Shown here piece by piece: positions 1 through 9,619 of a stretch of DNA of 36,705 bases. The translations under genes and the position numbers were made by a program. This stretch comes from an uncultured Eubacteriales bacterium (GTDB taxonomy: Bacteria > Bacillota > Clostridia > Christensenellales > Aristaeellaceae), in the NCBI GenBank assembly GCA_902799465.1, contig CADCAS010000010.1, positions 1 to 36,705 on the forward strand. The letters are read 5' to 3'. The notes under the pieces were generated by a model, which saw only the letters and a program-made list of their open reading frames with translations, was not told the DNA's origin and searched no databases. Positions within the stretch are counted from its first letter, which is position 1. Every line of letters begins with the position of its first letter.

Positions 1-90
1 CTGCCTCGGCAGGTATCACAATTGGGTTACGCCCTCTGGCTCCAGGAATCTTTGGGCTACCGCAGTTTCGTCGTTTACAGAAATCTTTGA
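1..90 (+). CDS. C-terminal tail of an unidentified protein (partial, enters from the left)
   Basis: Frame 1 is open from the first base to a TGA at 88-90, giving about 29 residues. The peptide is rich in Leu, Tyr and Arg (it ends in SFVVYRNL) and its codon choice resembles the genes nearby. The stop is followed directly by a repeat element, as several other genes here are. The fragment is too short to assign a family. It could also be a chance open frame. Confidence 0.4.
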   Translation: MPRQVSQLGYALWLQESLGYRSFVVYRNL

Positions 91-97
91 ACAGGGC

Positions 98-208
98 CCG
101 GGCGGCGCATCGCCGCCCCTTCGCAGCCAGGCCATTTCAATTCCTAATTCCTAATTCCTAATTCCTAATTCCTCATTCCCAATTCCCAATTCCCAATTCC
201 TAATTCTC
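98..208 (-). repeat. Heptad-armed intergenic repeat, copy R1 (inverted, one end visible)
   Basis: A GC-rich core end (GGGCGGCGCATCGCCGCCCC, then TTCGCAGCCAGGCC) is followed by about ten tandem 7-bp units, AATTCCT changing to AATTCCC, at 139-208. The core end matches the reverse complement of the left ends of the copies at 5464, 9620 and 31540, so this copy is inverted relative to them. The opposite arm is not visible and may have been lost. Confidence 0.75.
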
Positions 209-293
209 CCCGACATATTCCCGTTTGTCATGGCACTCATCAACAGATCCCCTTCTCCCGCAAACAGATATGTTTCCTTTAATATCTTCACTC

Positions 294-323
294 TTGCCTT
301 ACCCCCCGCACATATGCTATAAT
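294..323 (+). promoter_or_regulatory. Promoter of the hydrogenase gene
   Basis: -35 TTGCCT (294-299), 18-bp spacer, extended -10 TGCTATAAT with the hexamer at 318-323. Transcription would start near 330 and give a short leader to the ATG at 364. Confidence 0.7.
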
Positions 324-363
324 CTTAACATCATAAAGCTAAAGCACCGGGGAGGGTATGGAC

Positions 364-1815
364 ATGAAGCCGATATTTGACACGGATGTCCAGGAACTGA
401 AGTACAAGGTATTAAAGGAAGTGGCGACGCTGGCGCTGGATGACGCGCTGACGCCGCAGAACACGCTGGCCATCGCGGAGAAGATCATTCCGGACGGCTC
501 AAAGCCCACGATGCGCTGCTGCATCTACAAGGAGCGCGCTATCCTCAACCAGCGCGTGACGCTGGCGCTGGGCGGGAATCCGCGCAACCCCAACGTGGTG
601 GAGGTGCTGCCCATCGCGTGCGACGAATGTCCCGTGGACGGCATCACGGTGACCCAGGCGTGCCGCGGCTGCATCGCGCACCACTGCATGAACGCCTGTC
701 CCAAGAATGCCATCACCATCGTCAACCGCCACGCCACCATCGACAAGACCAAGTGCATCGAGTGCGGCCGCTGCGCCCAGGCCTGCTCCTACGGCGCGAT
801 CCTCAAGCTGGAGCGCCCCTGCATCAAGGCCTGCAAGACCAAGGCCATCTCCATCGACCCGGACACCCAGAAGGCCGTCATCAAGCTGCAAAAGTGCGTC
901 TCCTGCGGCGCGTGCGTGTACCAGTGCCCCTTCGGCGCGATCTCGGACAAGTCCTTCCTGACCAAGGCCATCCAGATCGTCAAGAATTCCTTCGGCAATA
1001 AGTATTACCACACCTACGCGGTGGTGGCCCCGTCCATCGGCGGGCAGTACGCAGACGTGTCCACCGACCAGGTGATGGAGGCCCTGCTGAAGCTGGGCTT
1101 CTATCGCGTGGAGGAGGCCGCCTGGGGCGCGGACATGGTGGCCTATCACGAGGCCGAGGAGCTGGTGGAGGAGGGCTTCCTGACCTCGTCCTGCTGCCCC
1201 GCCTTCGTGAGCCTGGCCCAGAAGAACTATCCCACCGTGGCACCCCACGTGTCTCACAATCCCTCGCCCATGGCCATGATGGCCCAGGTGATCCGCAAGA
1301 AGGACCCCACCGCCGAGATCGTCTTCATCGGACCGTGCATCGCCAAGAAGTTCGAGACCCTCTACACCGAGGCCAAGAACGTGGTCAACTGCGCCATCAC
1401 TTTCCTGGAGATGCAGGCCTGGTTCGACGCCGCGGGGATCGATCTGCACAGCCTAAAGGGCGTCCAGCTGACCAAGTCCTCCTCCTACGGCCGGGGCTTC
1501 GCCCGCTGCGGCGGCCTGGGCGACGCGGTGGCCGAGGCCATCAAGGAGATGGGCAACACCGAATTTGAATTGAAGGCCGTCTCCTGCAACGGCCTGGCCG
1601 AGTGCAACGCCGCGCTGCTGCGGGCCTCCAAGGGCGTGCTCAAGGAGAACTTCATCGAGGGCATGGCCTGCGACGGCGGCTGCATCGGCGGCCCCGGCTG
1701 CCTGAGCCACAGCCAGAAAAACAAGCTCCAGTTCGCCAAGTACGAAAAGCTGGACAAGGAGCGCACCATCACCGACGCCATCGGCCAGTTCGAGTCGCCG
1801 GACAACGGGTATTGA
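364..1815 (+). CDS. [FeFe] hydrogenase, group B type
   Basis: Iron-only hydrogenase that reversibly couples ferredoxin oxidation to H2 formation in the cytoplasm; 483 aa. The N-terminal half is a ferredoxin-like region rich in Cys, with clusters near residues 100-112, CIECGRC at ~131-137 and CVSCGAC at ~178-184 (each with a following Cys-Pro or Cys-Ser), for several 4Fe-4S centres. The three H-cluster motifs are present: TSSCCPAF (~274-281), GPCIAKK (~323-329) and EGMACDGGC (~432-440). CCPAF instead of the group A CCPGW points to the group B family. The Shine-Dalgarno GGGGAGGG (349-356) sits 7 nt before the ATG at 364 but only 1 nt before the in-frame ATG at 358, so 364 is preferred. No maturase or electron-bifurcating partner gene is nearby. 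Confidence 0.93.
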   Translation: MKPIFDTDVQELKYKVLKEVATLALDDALTPQNTLAIAEKIIPDGSKPTMRCCIYKERAILNQRVTLALGGNPRNPNVVEVLPIACDECPVDGITVTQACRGCIAHHCMNACPKNAITIVNRHATIDKTKCIECGRCAQACSYGAILKLERPCIKACKTKAISIDPDTQKAVIKLQKCVSCGACVYQCPFGAISDKSFLTKAIQIVKNSFGNKYYHTYAVVAPSIGGQYADVSTDQVMEALLKLGFYRVEEAAWGADMVAYHEAEELVEEGFLTSSCCPAFVSLAQKNYPTVAPHVSHNPSPMAMMAQVIRKKDPTAEIVFIGPCIAKKFETLYTEAKNVVNCAITFLEMQAWFDAAGIDLHSLKGVQLTKSSSYGRGFARCGGLGDAVAEAIKEMGNTEFELKAVSCNGLAECNAALLRASKGVLKENFIEGMACDGGCIGGPGCLSHSQKNKLQFAKYEKLDKERTITDAIGQFESPDNGY

Positions 1816-1821
1816 GGGATT

Positions 1822-1997
1822 AGGGAACAGGGAACAGGGAACAGGGAACAGGAATAGCGGCTGCCGCGTACTCTGTAGGGGCGGCCAACGGCCGCCCGCC
1901 TGATACCGAAACAAAGTGTATAGCCTGACAGGCGGCGCATCTCCGCAACGCAGCCAAGCTGTTTTAATTCCCAATTCCCAATTCCCAATTCCAAATT
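1822..1997 (-). repeat. Heptad-armed intergenic repeat, copy R2 (inverted, mixed arms)
   Basis: The left arm (1822-1852) is four units of GGAACAG type; the right arm (1965-1997) is AATTCCC units. The core between them matches the copy at 5464 end to end when reversed: both hold the GGCAGCCGCTATTCC end, a CTGATACCGAAAC centre and the other GC-rich end. The two arms use different unit sequences, unlike most copies. The element lies between the hydrogenase and kinase-like genes. Confidence 0.8.
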
Positions 1998-2049
1998 AAC
2001 CCTTCATTCTCCATTCTGCATTCAAAAAAAGCACGGGGGAGGGGATCGC

Positions 2050-2673
2050 TTGAAGCGTTACAGCATCGTCATCGACCGGGAGTACGGCAGCGGCGGGCGC
2101 GAGGTGGCGCGCATACTGTCGGAGCGCCTGGGCATGGAATTCTACGACGGCAACCTGCTGGCCCTGGCGGGCAAGGAATACGGCATCGATCTGGAGACGT
2201 TGAAGGACTACGACGAGAAGGGCGTGGGCAGCGTGCTGCGCGACATCTCCATGGTCCGCTCCTCCGCCTACGGCAGTCTCGTCAACGAGGCGCCCTACCA
2301 GGTCTATTCCGCCCAGTCCCGGCTGGTACAGCAGCTGGTGGCCGTCAAACCCTGCATCTTCCTGGGCCGCTGCACCGCGCAGATTTTGACCACCGAGGCC
2401 CGGGTGCCCTTTGTGCACGCCTTTGTCTACGCCAGCCGCATGGAGGATCGCGTGGAGCGTGCGCGCACGGTGGACGGCGTGGAGGCAAGCCGCATCGAGG
2501 CCTACATCAAGCGCCGGGACACCCAGCGCAAGAACTACAACCGCTTCTTCACCGACAAGACCTGGGGCGACCCCAAAAATTACGACCTGATGCTCAACAC
2601 CTCCGCCCTCGGCTACGATGGCGCGGCCGAGGCCATCCTCGGGGTGCTCAGGAACAAAGGTGAAGACATTTAG
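2050..2673 (+). CDS. Cytidylate kinase-like family protein
   Basis: 207-aa P-loop protein of the cytidylate-kinase-like family, common in Clostridia as a stand-alone gene. The N-terminus reads IVIDREYGSGGREVA, the family's variant nucleotide-binding loop, followed by an FYD motif. An Arg-rich segment at ~135-165 (ERARTVDG, then KRRDTQRKNYN) suits a lid and phosphate-binding region. The start is TTG at 2050, supported by the Shine-Dalgarno GGGGGAGGGG just upstream; no ATG fits. The phosphate acceptor is unknown, and true CMP kinase activity should not be assumed. It may be read through from the hydrogenase gene, since no clear separate promoter was seen. A strong terminator follows. Confidence 0.85.
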   Translation: MKRYSIVIDREYGSGGREVARILSERLGMEFYDGNLLALAGKEYGIDLETLKDYDEKGVGSVLRDISMVRSSAYGSLVNEAPYQVYSAQSRLVQQLVAVKPCIFLGRCTAQILTTEARVPFVHAFVYASRMEDRVERARTVDGVEASRIEAYIKRRDTQRKNYNRFFTDKTWGDPKNYDLMLNTSALGYDGAAEAILGVLRNKGEDI

Positions 2674-2693
2674 GCAACGGTCACATTCTCTTC

Positions 2694-2718
2694 AGGACGC
2701 CGCAAGGCGTCCTTTTTT
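2694..2718 (+). terminator. Intrinsic terminator after the kinase-like gene
   Basis: Perfect 8-bp stem AGGACGCC/GGCGTCCT with a GCAA tetraloop, followed by a run of Ts. Confidence 0.92.
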
Positions 2719-2802
2719 GTCCCAGCTTCGCCACATAATTCGGTCAAATTGGACAAAAGCGTGGGCAAGGGTCGAAAAGAATTGGGTGTTTTCGGACATT
2801 TG

Positions 2803-2831
2803 TAGACTTGAAAAATCGGGTATGCTATAAT
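2803..2831 (+). promoter_or_regulatory. Promoter of the CHAP-domain protein gene
   Basis: Extended -10 TGCTATAAT (hexamer 2826-2831) with a weak -35 TAGACT (2803-2808) at 17 bp. Confidence 0.6.
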
Positions 2832-2918
2832 CAAATTCGATAAAATTATGCATAAATGGTCGTATGGTTCGACAATAGGGACATTCGCGTGATGTTTCTC
2901 AGAAAGGTAGGCGGCAAT

Positions 2919-5399
2919 ATGAATATCAAGAAATTACTTTCCGCAATGCTGGTCGTCACAATGCTGGCGGGCAGCGTCGGCACACTCCCCGCGTGGGCGG
3001 AGGAGGAGGAAAGCTCCGCCCAGGAAGAACACCGCGAGGAGCGCCATGAGGAGCCCGTGGAGGACAAGCGCGAGGAGCCCAAGGAGGAAAAGCAGGTCGA
3101 GCTGAAGGACGAGCCCGAGCCGGCCCGCGAGGAAAAGCACGAGGAGCCCAAGGAGGAGCCTCAGGAGGAGTCCCGCGAGGAGAAGCAGGAAGAAAAGCAC
3201 GAGGACTCCAGCGGCGGGGAATCCGGGGACAGCTCCGGGGAGACGGAGAAGTCCGACGAGGGCAAGAAGGATAACGAGGGCGAGAAGAAGGAAGAGAAGA
3301 AGGAGGAGGAGCGCCGCGAGGACGAGGAGATCCCCGTCATCGTGGTGCCCGCCAACACGCCCGAGCCGGAGACCACGCCCGAATCCGAGGCGACGCCCGA
3401 GCCCGAGGTGACCCCTGAGCCGGAGGTGACCCCCGAGCCCACCGTCGCCCCGGACGCCGGTTCCATCAGCGTCTCCGGCGGCTCCGACCGAAGCGCGGTG
3501 CCCGGCGTCGCCGTGCGGTTCAGCTTCCACGCCGAGAACGTGGTGTCCCTGCGCTACCGCGTGGTGGGCCCCGACGGCGAGATCGCGGCCTCGGGCGACC
3601 TGCCCCTGGACGCGGACAGCGTCTCCTTCACCCCCAGCGCGCCCGGCAAGTACACCCTGGTGCTGGTGGGCGAGGGCCTGGACGGCGGGGACGTGGTGGC
3701 CAAGGCCGACGTCACCGTTTCCGACATGCCCGAGCTGAAGCTCACCGTCACCCCCGACGAGATCTGCTGCCACGGCGGCGACCCCATCGGCTTTACATTG
3801 ACCGCGCCCGAGGGGCTGGAGCTGAAGTCCTGCTCCATCAAGGGCATCCAGAGCGGCAGCGTGTTCTATGAGGACTCCAGCTTCTCGGAGAAGGTCACCG
3901 TGACCCCGCCCGCCGTGGGCAAGGTCACCGACGTCACACTGACCCTGTCCGTCACCGACATCTACGACCGCACCGCCGAGGCCAGCGCCACCATCTCCTG
4001 CGCCGTTCACGATGAGGAGCACCGCTCCCAGTGGGAGGCCACCATGGCGGGCGTGACGCTCACCGGCGTATGGCCCCAGGACCTGGTGGCCATCGCCCGC
4101 ACCCAGGTGGGCTACAAGGAGTCCAGCATCGACTTTGGACCCAAGCACGGCGGCGGCATCTCCGGCTACACCCGCTACGGCGACTGGGCCGGCATGCCCT
4201 ATGACGAGTGGTGCGCCATGTTCTGCTCCTTCTGCCTGCACTATGCCGGGATCAGCGAGGATCAGTTCCCCTACGCCAGCAACCAGCAGCGCTGGATCGA
4301 GAAGCTGCGCAAGCTGGACCTCTATGCCAGCAGCAGCGCCCAGGACCCCAGGGTCGGCGATCTGGTGTTCTTCGACTGGGACGGCGACGGCACCTCCGAC
4401 CACGTGGGCATCGTGTCCGATGTGGGCAGCTCCAGCTTTGCCACCATCGAGGGCAACAGCAGGGGCGGCGCGGTCACCGACAGCGACCGCTACGACTTCG
4501 ACGACCGCACCGTGACGGGCTACGGCCTGGTGAACAAGGCCTACGAGGCCTACGCCGCCCGCGAGGAGCGCACCCTGAAGGCCTCCACAAGCGGCGCGTC
4601 CGTCATCGTCACCTGCGGCGGCGACGCGCGCCTGCCCGAGGACGTGCGCCTGAGCGTGGACCTGGTGGGTCCCGGCGACGAGGGCTTCGAAGCCTGCGTG
4701 GACGCCCTGCGCGGCGAGTTGGACGGCGAGGACCTGGGCTGGGTCCGGGGCCTGGAGCTGCGGTTCACCGACGGCAGCGGTCAGTCCTGGGAGCCCATGG
4801 CACCCGTCAAGGTCACCGTGGCCTATCCCGAGAAGCTGGTGGCCTCCAAGCGCCTCAAGCCCGCCGTGGGCACCGTGGGCGGCGGTGTCGACACCAACCG
4901 CGACGTGGCCCTCACCCGCATGTCCAACGCCTGCGTGTTTGAGTTCACACAGTCCGACTTCGGCGGCACCGTCTGCACCTACATGTCCGGCGCGCTCAAG
5001 TACCGCCGCAACGCCCTGTCCGCCGAGGCGGGCGGCGTCACCGCCAAGCTGGCCTATACCGCCAAATCCCGGGTGCCCGCCGGCGCGGACCTGAGCCTGC
5101 GCGAGATCAGGGCCGACAGCGACGATTACGCCCTGTGCCTGGCCCGCGTGGATGTGGAGGCCGGCGAGACCGTCCGCTTCTTCGAGGTGGGCGTCACCCT
5201 CAACGGCATGCGCGTGGACCTGGAGGGCAGCGCGACCCTCACCGTCGCCTGCGCCCAGGAGGCCGCCACCGCCCGCGCCGTCACCCTGGCCGACGGCCAT
5301 ACCAGCGACGCCCGGCTCACCCACCGCAAGAACGGCAGGGTCGAGGCCCGCTTCACTGCCGACACCCTCGGCATCGTGGCCGTGATCTATGGGAAGTAA
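2919..5399 (+). CDS. Secreted CHAP-domain cell-wall protein with acidic linker and Ig-like region
   Basis: 826-aa exported protein, probably a peptidoglycan amidase or endopeptidase. The signal peptide MNIKKLLSAMLVVTML ends near AWA-EE. Residues ~27-150 are a very acidic Glu/Lys/Asp linker, then Pro-Glu-Thr repeats (TPEPEVTPEPEV) to ~185. Residues ~190-370 look like one or two Ig-like beta domains. A CHAP domain covers ~384-541, with the candidate catalytic Cys432 (EWCAMFCSF), His495 (DHVGIV) and polar EGN at 511-513. The C-terminal ~280 residues are beta-rich and unassigned. There is no LPXTG or S-layer motif, so attachment is unclear. The start at 2919 is chosen because AAAGGTAGG lies 7 nt upstream and the signal peptide begins there; the frame is open further upstream from 2856. 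Confidence 0.88.
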   Translation: MNIKKLLSAMLVVTMLAGSVGTLPAWAEEEESSAQEEHREERHEEPVEDKREEPKEEKQVELKDEPEPAREEKHEEPKEEPQEESREEKQEEKHEDSSGGESGDSSGETEKSDEGKKDNEGEKKEEKKEEERREDEEIPVIVVPANTPEPETTPESEATPEPEVTPEPEVTPEPTVAPDAGSISVSGGSDRSAVPGVAVRFSFHAENVVSLRYRVVGPDGEIAASGDLPLDADSVSFTPSAPGKYTLVLVGEGLDGGDVVAKADVTVSDMPELKLTVTPDEICCHGGDPIGFTLTAPEGLELKSCSIKGIQSGSVFYEDSSFSEKVTVTPPAVGKVTDVTLTLSVTDIYDRTAEASATISCAVHDEEHRSQWEATMAGVTLTGVWPQDLVAIARTQVGYKESSIDFGPKHGGGISGYTRYGDWAGMPYDEWCAMFCSFCLHYAGISEDQFPYASNQQRWIEKLRKLDLYASSSAQDPRVGDLVFFDWDGDGTSDHVGIVSDVGSSSFATIEGNSRGGAVTDSDRYDFDDRTVTGYGLVNKAYEAYAAREERTLKASTSGASVIVTCGGDARLPEDVRLSVDLVGPGDEGFEACVDALRGELDGEDLGWVRGLELRFTDGSGQSWEPMAPVKVTVAYPEKLVASKRLKPAVGTVGGGVDTNRDVALTRMSNACVFEFTQSDFGGTVCTYMSGALKYRRNALSAEAGGVTAKLAYTAKSRVPAGADLSLREIRADSDDYALCLARVDVEAGETVRFFEVGVTLNGMRVDLEGSATLTVACAQEAATARAVTLADGHTSDARLTHRKNGRVEARFTADTLGIVAVIYGK

Positions 5400-5416
5400 A
5401 TATGATCGATGTGAAG

Positions 5417-5445
5417 AGGCTGCTTCGAAGAGAGGCAGCCTTTTT
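5417..5445 (+). terminator. Intrinsic terminator after the CHAP-domain gene
   Basis: 7-bp stem AGGCTGC/GCAGCCT around an 11-nt loop, followed by TTTTT. Confidence 0.85.
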
Positions 5446-5463
5446 GCATATCATTCAATGATT

Positions 5464-5692
5464 CAGGGAACAGGCAACAGGCAACAGGGAACAGGAATGG
5501 CCTGGGCACGCAGGGGCGGCGATGCGCCGCCCGCCGGGCAGTACGCATTGCTTCGGTATCAGGCGGGCGGCCAAAGATCGCCTCTACAGCGTGCGCGGCA
5601 GCCGCTATTCCTGTTCCCTGTTGCCTGTTCCCTGTTGCCTGTTGCCTGTTGCCTGTTGCCTGTTGCCTGTTCCCTGTTCCCTGTTCCCTGAG
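5464..5692 (+). repeat. Heptad-armed intergenic repeat, copy R3 (most complete)
   Basis: The left arm (5464-5497) and right arm (~5608-5692) are built of GGAACAG/GCAACAG units and are reverse complements of one another. The right arm has about twelve units, the left about four. The core runs from a GC hairpin (GGGGCGGCGATGCGCCGCCC) through a TTCGGTATCAGGCGGGCGGCC centre to GCGCGGCAGCCGCTATTCC. It is the reference copy for the family. It sits between a terminator and the next promoter. Confidence 0.85.
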
Positions 5693-5731
5693 TACCAGCT
5701 TTCGGATACAGCGAACAACCTCATTTTCCCC

Positions 5732-5760
5732 TGTACACATTCCCGCCTTTATGTTATAAT
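5732..5760 (+). promoter_or_regulatory. Promoter of the amylosucrase-like gene
   Basis: -35-like TGTACA (5732-5737), 17-bp spacer and extended -10 TGTTATAAT (hexamer 5755-5760). Confidence 0.65.
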
Positions 5761-5797
5761 CATATCATAGTCATAACGCGACAAAGGGGTGCTGGGG

Positions 5798-7660
<1,863 letters not shown>

Positions 7661-7689
7661 GGCTCAAAATATTAAGTTTTGATTTACGA

Positions 7690-7719
7690 TTGACTTTTCG
7701 TGCCTCGCTGGGATAGAAT
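7690..7719 (+). promoter_or_regulatory. Strong promoter of the small RNA
   Basis: -35 TTGACT (7690-7695), 18-bp spacer, -10 TAGAAT (7714-7719). It begins about 30 bp after the preceding stop codon and directly feeds the structured segment at 7727. Confidence 0.75.
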
Positions 7720-7726
7720 AAAGCAT

Positions 7727-7851
7727 AGCCGCGGCGTAGGTTCCGCGGCTGATACAGGGATATGCGTCCGTCGCGCTTGCGGCGGCCATAGTGTGCGGGC
7801 TGGTCGAAAGACCCTGGTCCACCAAGCGGCGGGGGAATCCCCCGCCTTTTT
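7727..7851 (+). ncRNA. Probable structured small RNA or leader RNA
   Basis: No reading frame fits this ~125-nt unit bounded by a strong promoter and an intrinsic terminator. It folds into successive hairpins: a perfect 8-bp stem AGCCGCGG/CCGCGGCT (7727-7734 with 7743-7750); CCGTCGC/GCGGCGG (7768-7774 with 7779-7785, one G-U pair); and GGTC-GAAA-GACC with a GNRA loop (7802-7813). The terminator follows. It could be an independent RNA or a terminating leader for the DUF3800 gene 86 nt downstream. I see no SRP RNA, 6S, tmRNA or familiar riboswitch core. A clostridial raiA-motif-like RNA is one possibility, but the length seems short and this is only an impression. Confidence 0.6.
7828..7851 (+). 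terminator. Intrinsic terminator of the small RNA
   Basis: Perfect 8-bp GC stem GGCGGGGG/CCCCCGCC with an AAT loop, followed by TTTTT. Confidence 0.92.
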
Positions 7852-7936
7852 GCATTTCAGCATAAGGATGACGAAAAGTCCATCCCGAACAGGCATATGT
7901 TTTGGAGACTAAACAGTATTACATGAGGATGACACC

Positions 7937-8620
7937 ATGCAAGGCAAGACGATCAGCTGCTTTATTGATGAGAGCGGGGATTTTGGCCCATACGACCATC
8001 GAACGCCCAATTACTATGTGGCGATGGTCCTGCACGATCAGGCCGATGACATCTCAAACGACATCCAGGTGATGGAGCAGCGCGCCGCGGAAAACGGATA
8101 TGCCGATCATACCTTCCATGTCGGCCCCATGATCCGGCGGGAGAGTGTCTATCAGTTTGATGACAGAGCGACACGAAAGCACATTTTCAATATACTCTAC
8201 TATTTCCCTGTTCGCCTGCCGATACGCTACTTCTGTGTCAACGTTCCCAAAACCAGAAATGACAATGTGGTGACGCTGACTGCGCGGATCAGCCGCGCGA
8301 TTTCCCGTGAAATCACGGCGCACAGGGATTACTGGGAGGCCTGCGAGCGGATCATCGTCTATTATGACAACGGACAGACGGAATTGACGCGGATCATCAC
8401 ATCGGTGTTCAACGCGCTGTTTTCAAACGTGGAGATGCGCAAGGTCAGGCCGAACGACTACAAATTGTTTCAGGTCGCGGATCTGATCTGCACGCTGGAA
8501 ATGATCGGCGAAAAGGAACGGCACAACGGCATGTCCAAATCCGAACTGGATTTCTTCGGAAGCGCGAGGGCCTTCAAGAAGGACTACTATAAAAAGATCG
8601 CGGATAAGCGATTGCAATGA
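7937..8620 (+). CDS. DUF3800 domain protein
   Basis: 227-aa protein of the DUF3800 family, thought to have an RNase H-like fold. It opens with the family hallmark FIDESGDFG (residues 9-17), whose acidic residues would be candidate metal ligands. A second acidic motif VYYDNGQ lies near residue 141. The C-terminal part has a VADLICTLEM segment, also typical of the family. No signal peptide or membrane span. The ATG is 8 nt after GAGG. DUF3800 genes are often found in accessory regions and near defence genes, but the function is not established. Base composition is visibly less GC-rich than the neighbours, suggesting later acquisition. It follows the structured RNA at 7727-7851. Confidence 0.85.
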   Translation: MQGKTISCFIDESGDFGPYDHRTPNYYVAMVLHDQADDISNDIQVMEQRAAENGYADHTFHVGPMIRRESVYQFDDRATRKHIFNILYYFPVRLPIRYFCVNVPKTRNDNVVTLTARISRAISREITAHRDYWEACERIIVYYDNGQTELTRIITSVFNALFSNVEMRKVRPNDYKLFQVADLICTLEMIGEKERHNGMSKSELDFFGSARAFKKDYYKKIADKRLQ

Positions 8621-8658
8621 ACGAGCCGCGGAGCATCTCCGTCGGCCCGTTCATTTTT
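8616..8658 (+). terminator. Terminator between converging genes
   Basis: TGAACG (beginning at the stop codon) pairs with CGTTCA at 8648-8653, and inner GCCG/CGGC bases extend the stem. TTTTT follows on the plus strand. There is no T run on the minus side. Confidence 0.7.
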
Positions 8659-8659
8659 G

Positions 8660-9553
8660 TCAGGAAGGATCGTCGCTCGCGTCGGCGGGCATTGGGGTCG
8701 GCGTCGGCTCCGCAAGCGCCTCGACGCTGGGCACGAAGATCTGGTTTTCGGCGGTGCAGAGCTCCCAGGTCTTGGGCCAGTGGAGGGTAACCACGGACTC
8801 CTGGGGGAAGGAATAGGCGCGGATGCTGCGGCTCTTGGTGCGCTTGAAGTAGGTCTTGTCGTCGCTGCCGCCACCCTTGGGGGACCAGGCGATCTCGAAG
8901 TGGAAGTGGACGGGGTAGTCGCCCCCGGAATTGCCCACCGCGCCGATGAGGTCCCCGGCCTTCACGGGCACGGCGCGGCAGCCCCGCGTGATGGCCCCGG
9001 CGAACCCGGACAGGTGCTGGTACTCGGTGTAGAAGCCATTCTGATGGTCGATGACCACGTACAGGCCCTCGCCCCGGCGGTAGCCCGCGTAGGCCAGTCC
9101 GTCGGCGACGGCGGCCACGGGATGGCCCTTTTTGACATTGCCCACGTCGATGCCGTGATGCAGCCAGGAGGGCCAGGTCCCGCCCTGGTGGGAATGGATG
9201 CGGGCGGCGTTGCGCCAGCCCACGTGGGAGGTCAGGTGCCCCAGCACCGGCGTTCCCGGCAGCGGCCACACCAGCTTGCCGGGATAGACCCGCTTGCTGG
9301 GCTTGAGCTGGTTGCGGATCTCCGCGGAGGTCACGTCGGGGTAGGGGATGATGTAGTCGCGCTCGCGCCAGTCGTCGTCGCCGTAGTCGTCCGGCACCGT
9401 GGGCACCTCCGTGGGCTCGGGCTCGTCCTCGCCGCCCAGGGACACCATGATCTCCTCCACCGGCGCGTCCAGCTGGACCTCCTCCTCTTCAGACAGACAA
9501 AAGCACCCGCACAGCAGGCAGAGCAGCATAAGCAGTATAAGGGTTCTTCGCAT
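8660..9553 (-). CDS. M23 family metallopeptidase, putative lipoprotein
   Basis: 297-aa exported zinc peptidase of the LytM/M23 type, acting on peptidoglycan cross-links or regulating other hydrolases. The N-terminus is a hydrophobic signal ending in a lipobox-like LLCGC, so lipid anchoring at the membrane is likely. Residues ~22-60 are an acidic linker. The M23 domain carries HHGIDVG (His132/His133, Asp136) and HFHFE (His216, His218), which supply the zinc ligands and catalytic His; the first-motif His-x(3)-Asp spacing is normal. The C-terminus ends in a Pro/Thr tail. The ATG at 9553 is preferred because GAGG lies 5 nt upstream; an in-frame GTG at 9559 overlaps that site. Its probable promoter is ~275 bp upstream, with repeat R4 in the leader. 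Confidence 0.88.
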   Translation of the reverse strand: MRRTLILLMLLCLLCGCFCLSEEEEVQLDAPVEEIMVSLGGEDEPEPTEVPTVPDDYGDDDWRERDYIIPYPDVTSAEIRNQLKPSKRVYPGKLVWPLPGTPVLGHLTSHVGWRNAARIHSHQGGTWPSWLHHGIDVGNVKKGHPVAAVADGLAYAGYRRGEGLYVVIDHQNGFYTEYQHLSGFAGAITRGCRAVPVKAGDLIGAVGNSGGDYPVHFHFEIAWSPKGGGSDDKTYFKRTKSRSIRAYSFPQESVVTLHWPKTWELCTAENQIFVPSVEALAEPTPTPMPADASDDPS

Positions 9554-9619
9554 GGGCACCTCGATTGGTTGTTGTTTTTCTTTGTAGATGGTTGGTCGTG
9601 GGATTGATCGGGACTTGTT

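Noticed and set aside
139..208. Tandem 7-bp repeats considered as a CRISPR array
   Set aside because: Units are far too short, there are no unique spacers and no cas genes.
2934..5324. 796-aa open frame on the minus strand opposite the CHAP-domain gene
   Set aside because: It is a shadow caused by GC-rich third positions; it lacks a plausible start site or domain, while the plus-strand frame has a signal peptide and a CHAP domain.
7727..7851. Assignment of the structured RNA to SRP RNA, 6S RNA or a known riboswitch
   Set aside because: The conserved SRP apical loop, the 6S long-bubble layout and familiar riboswitch cores were looked for and not found.
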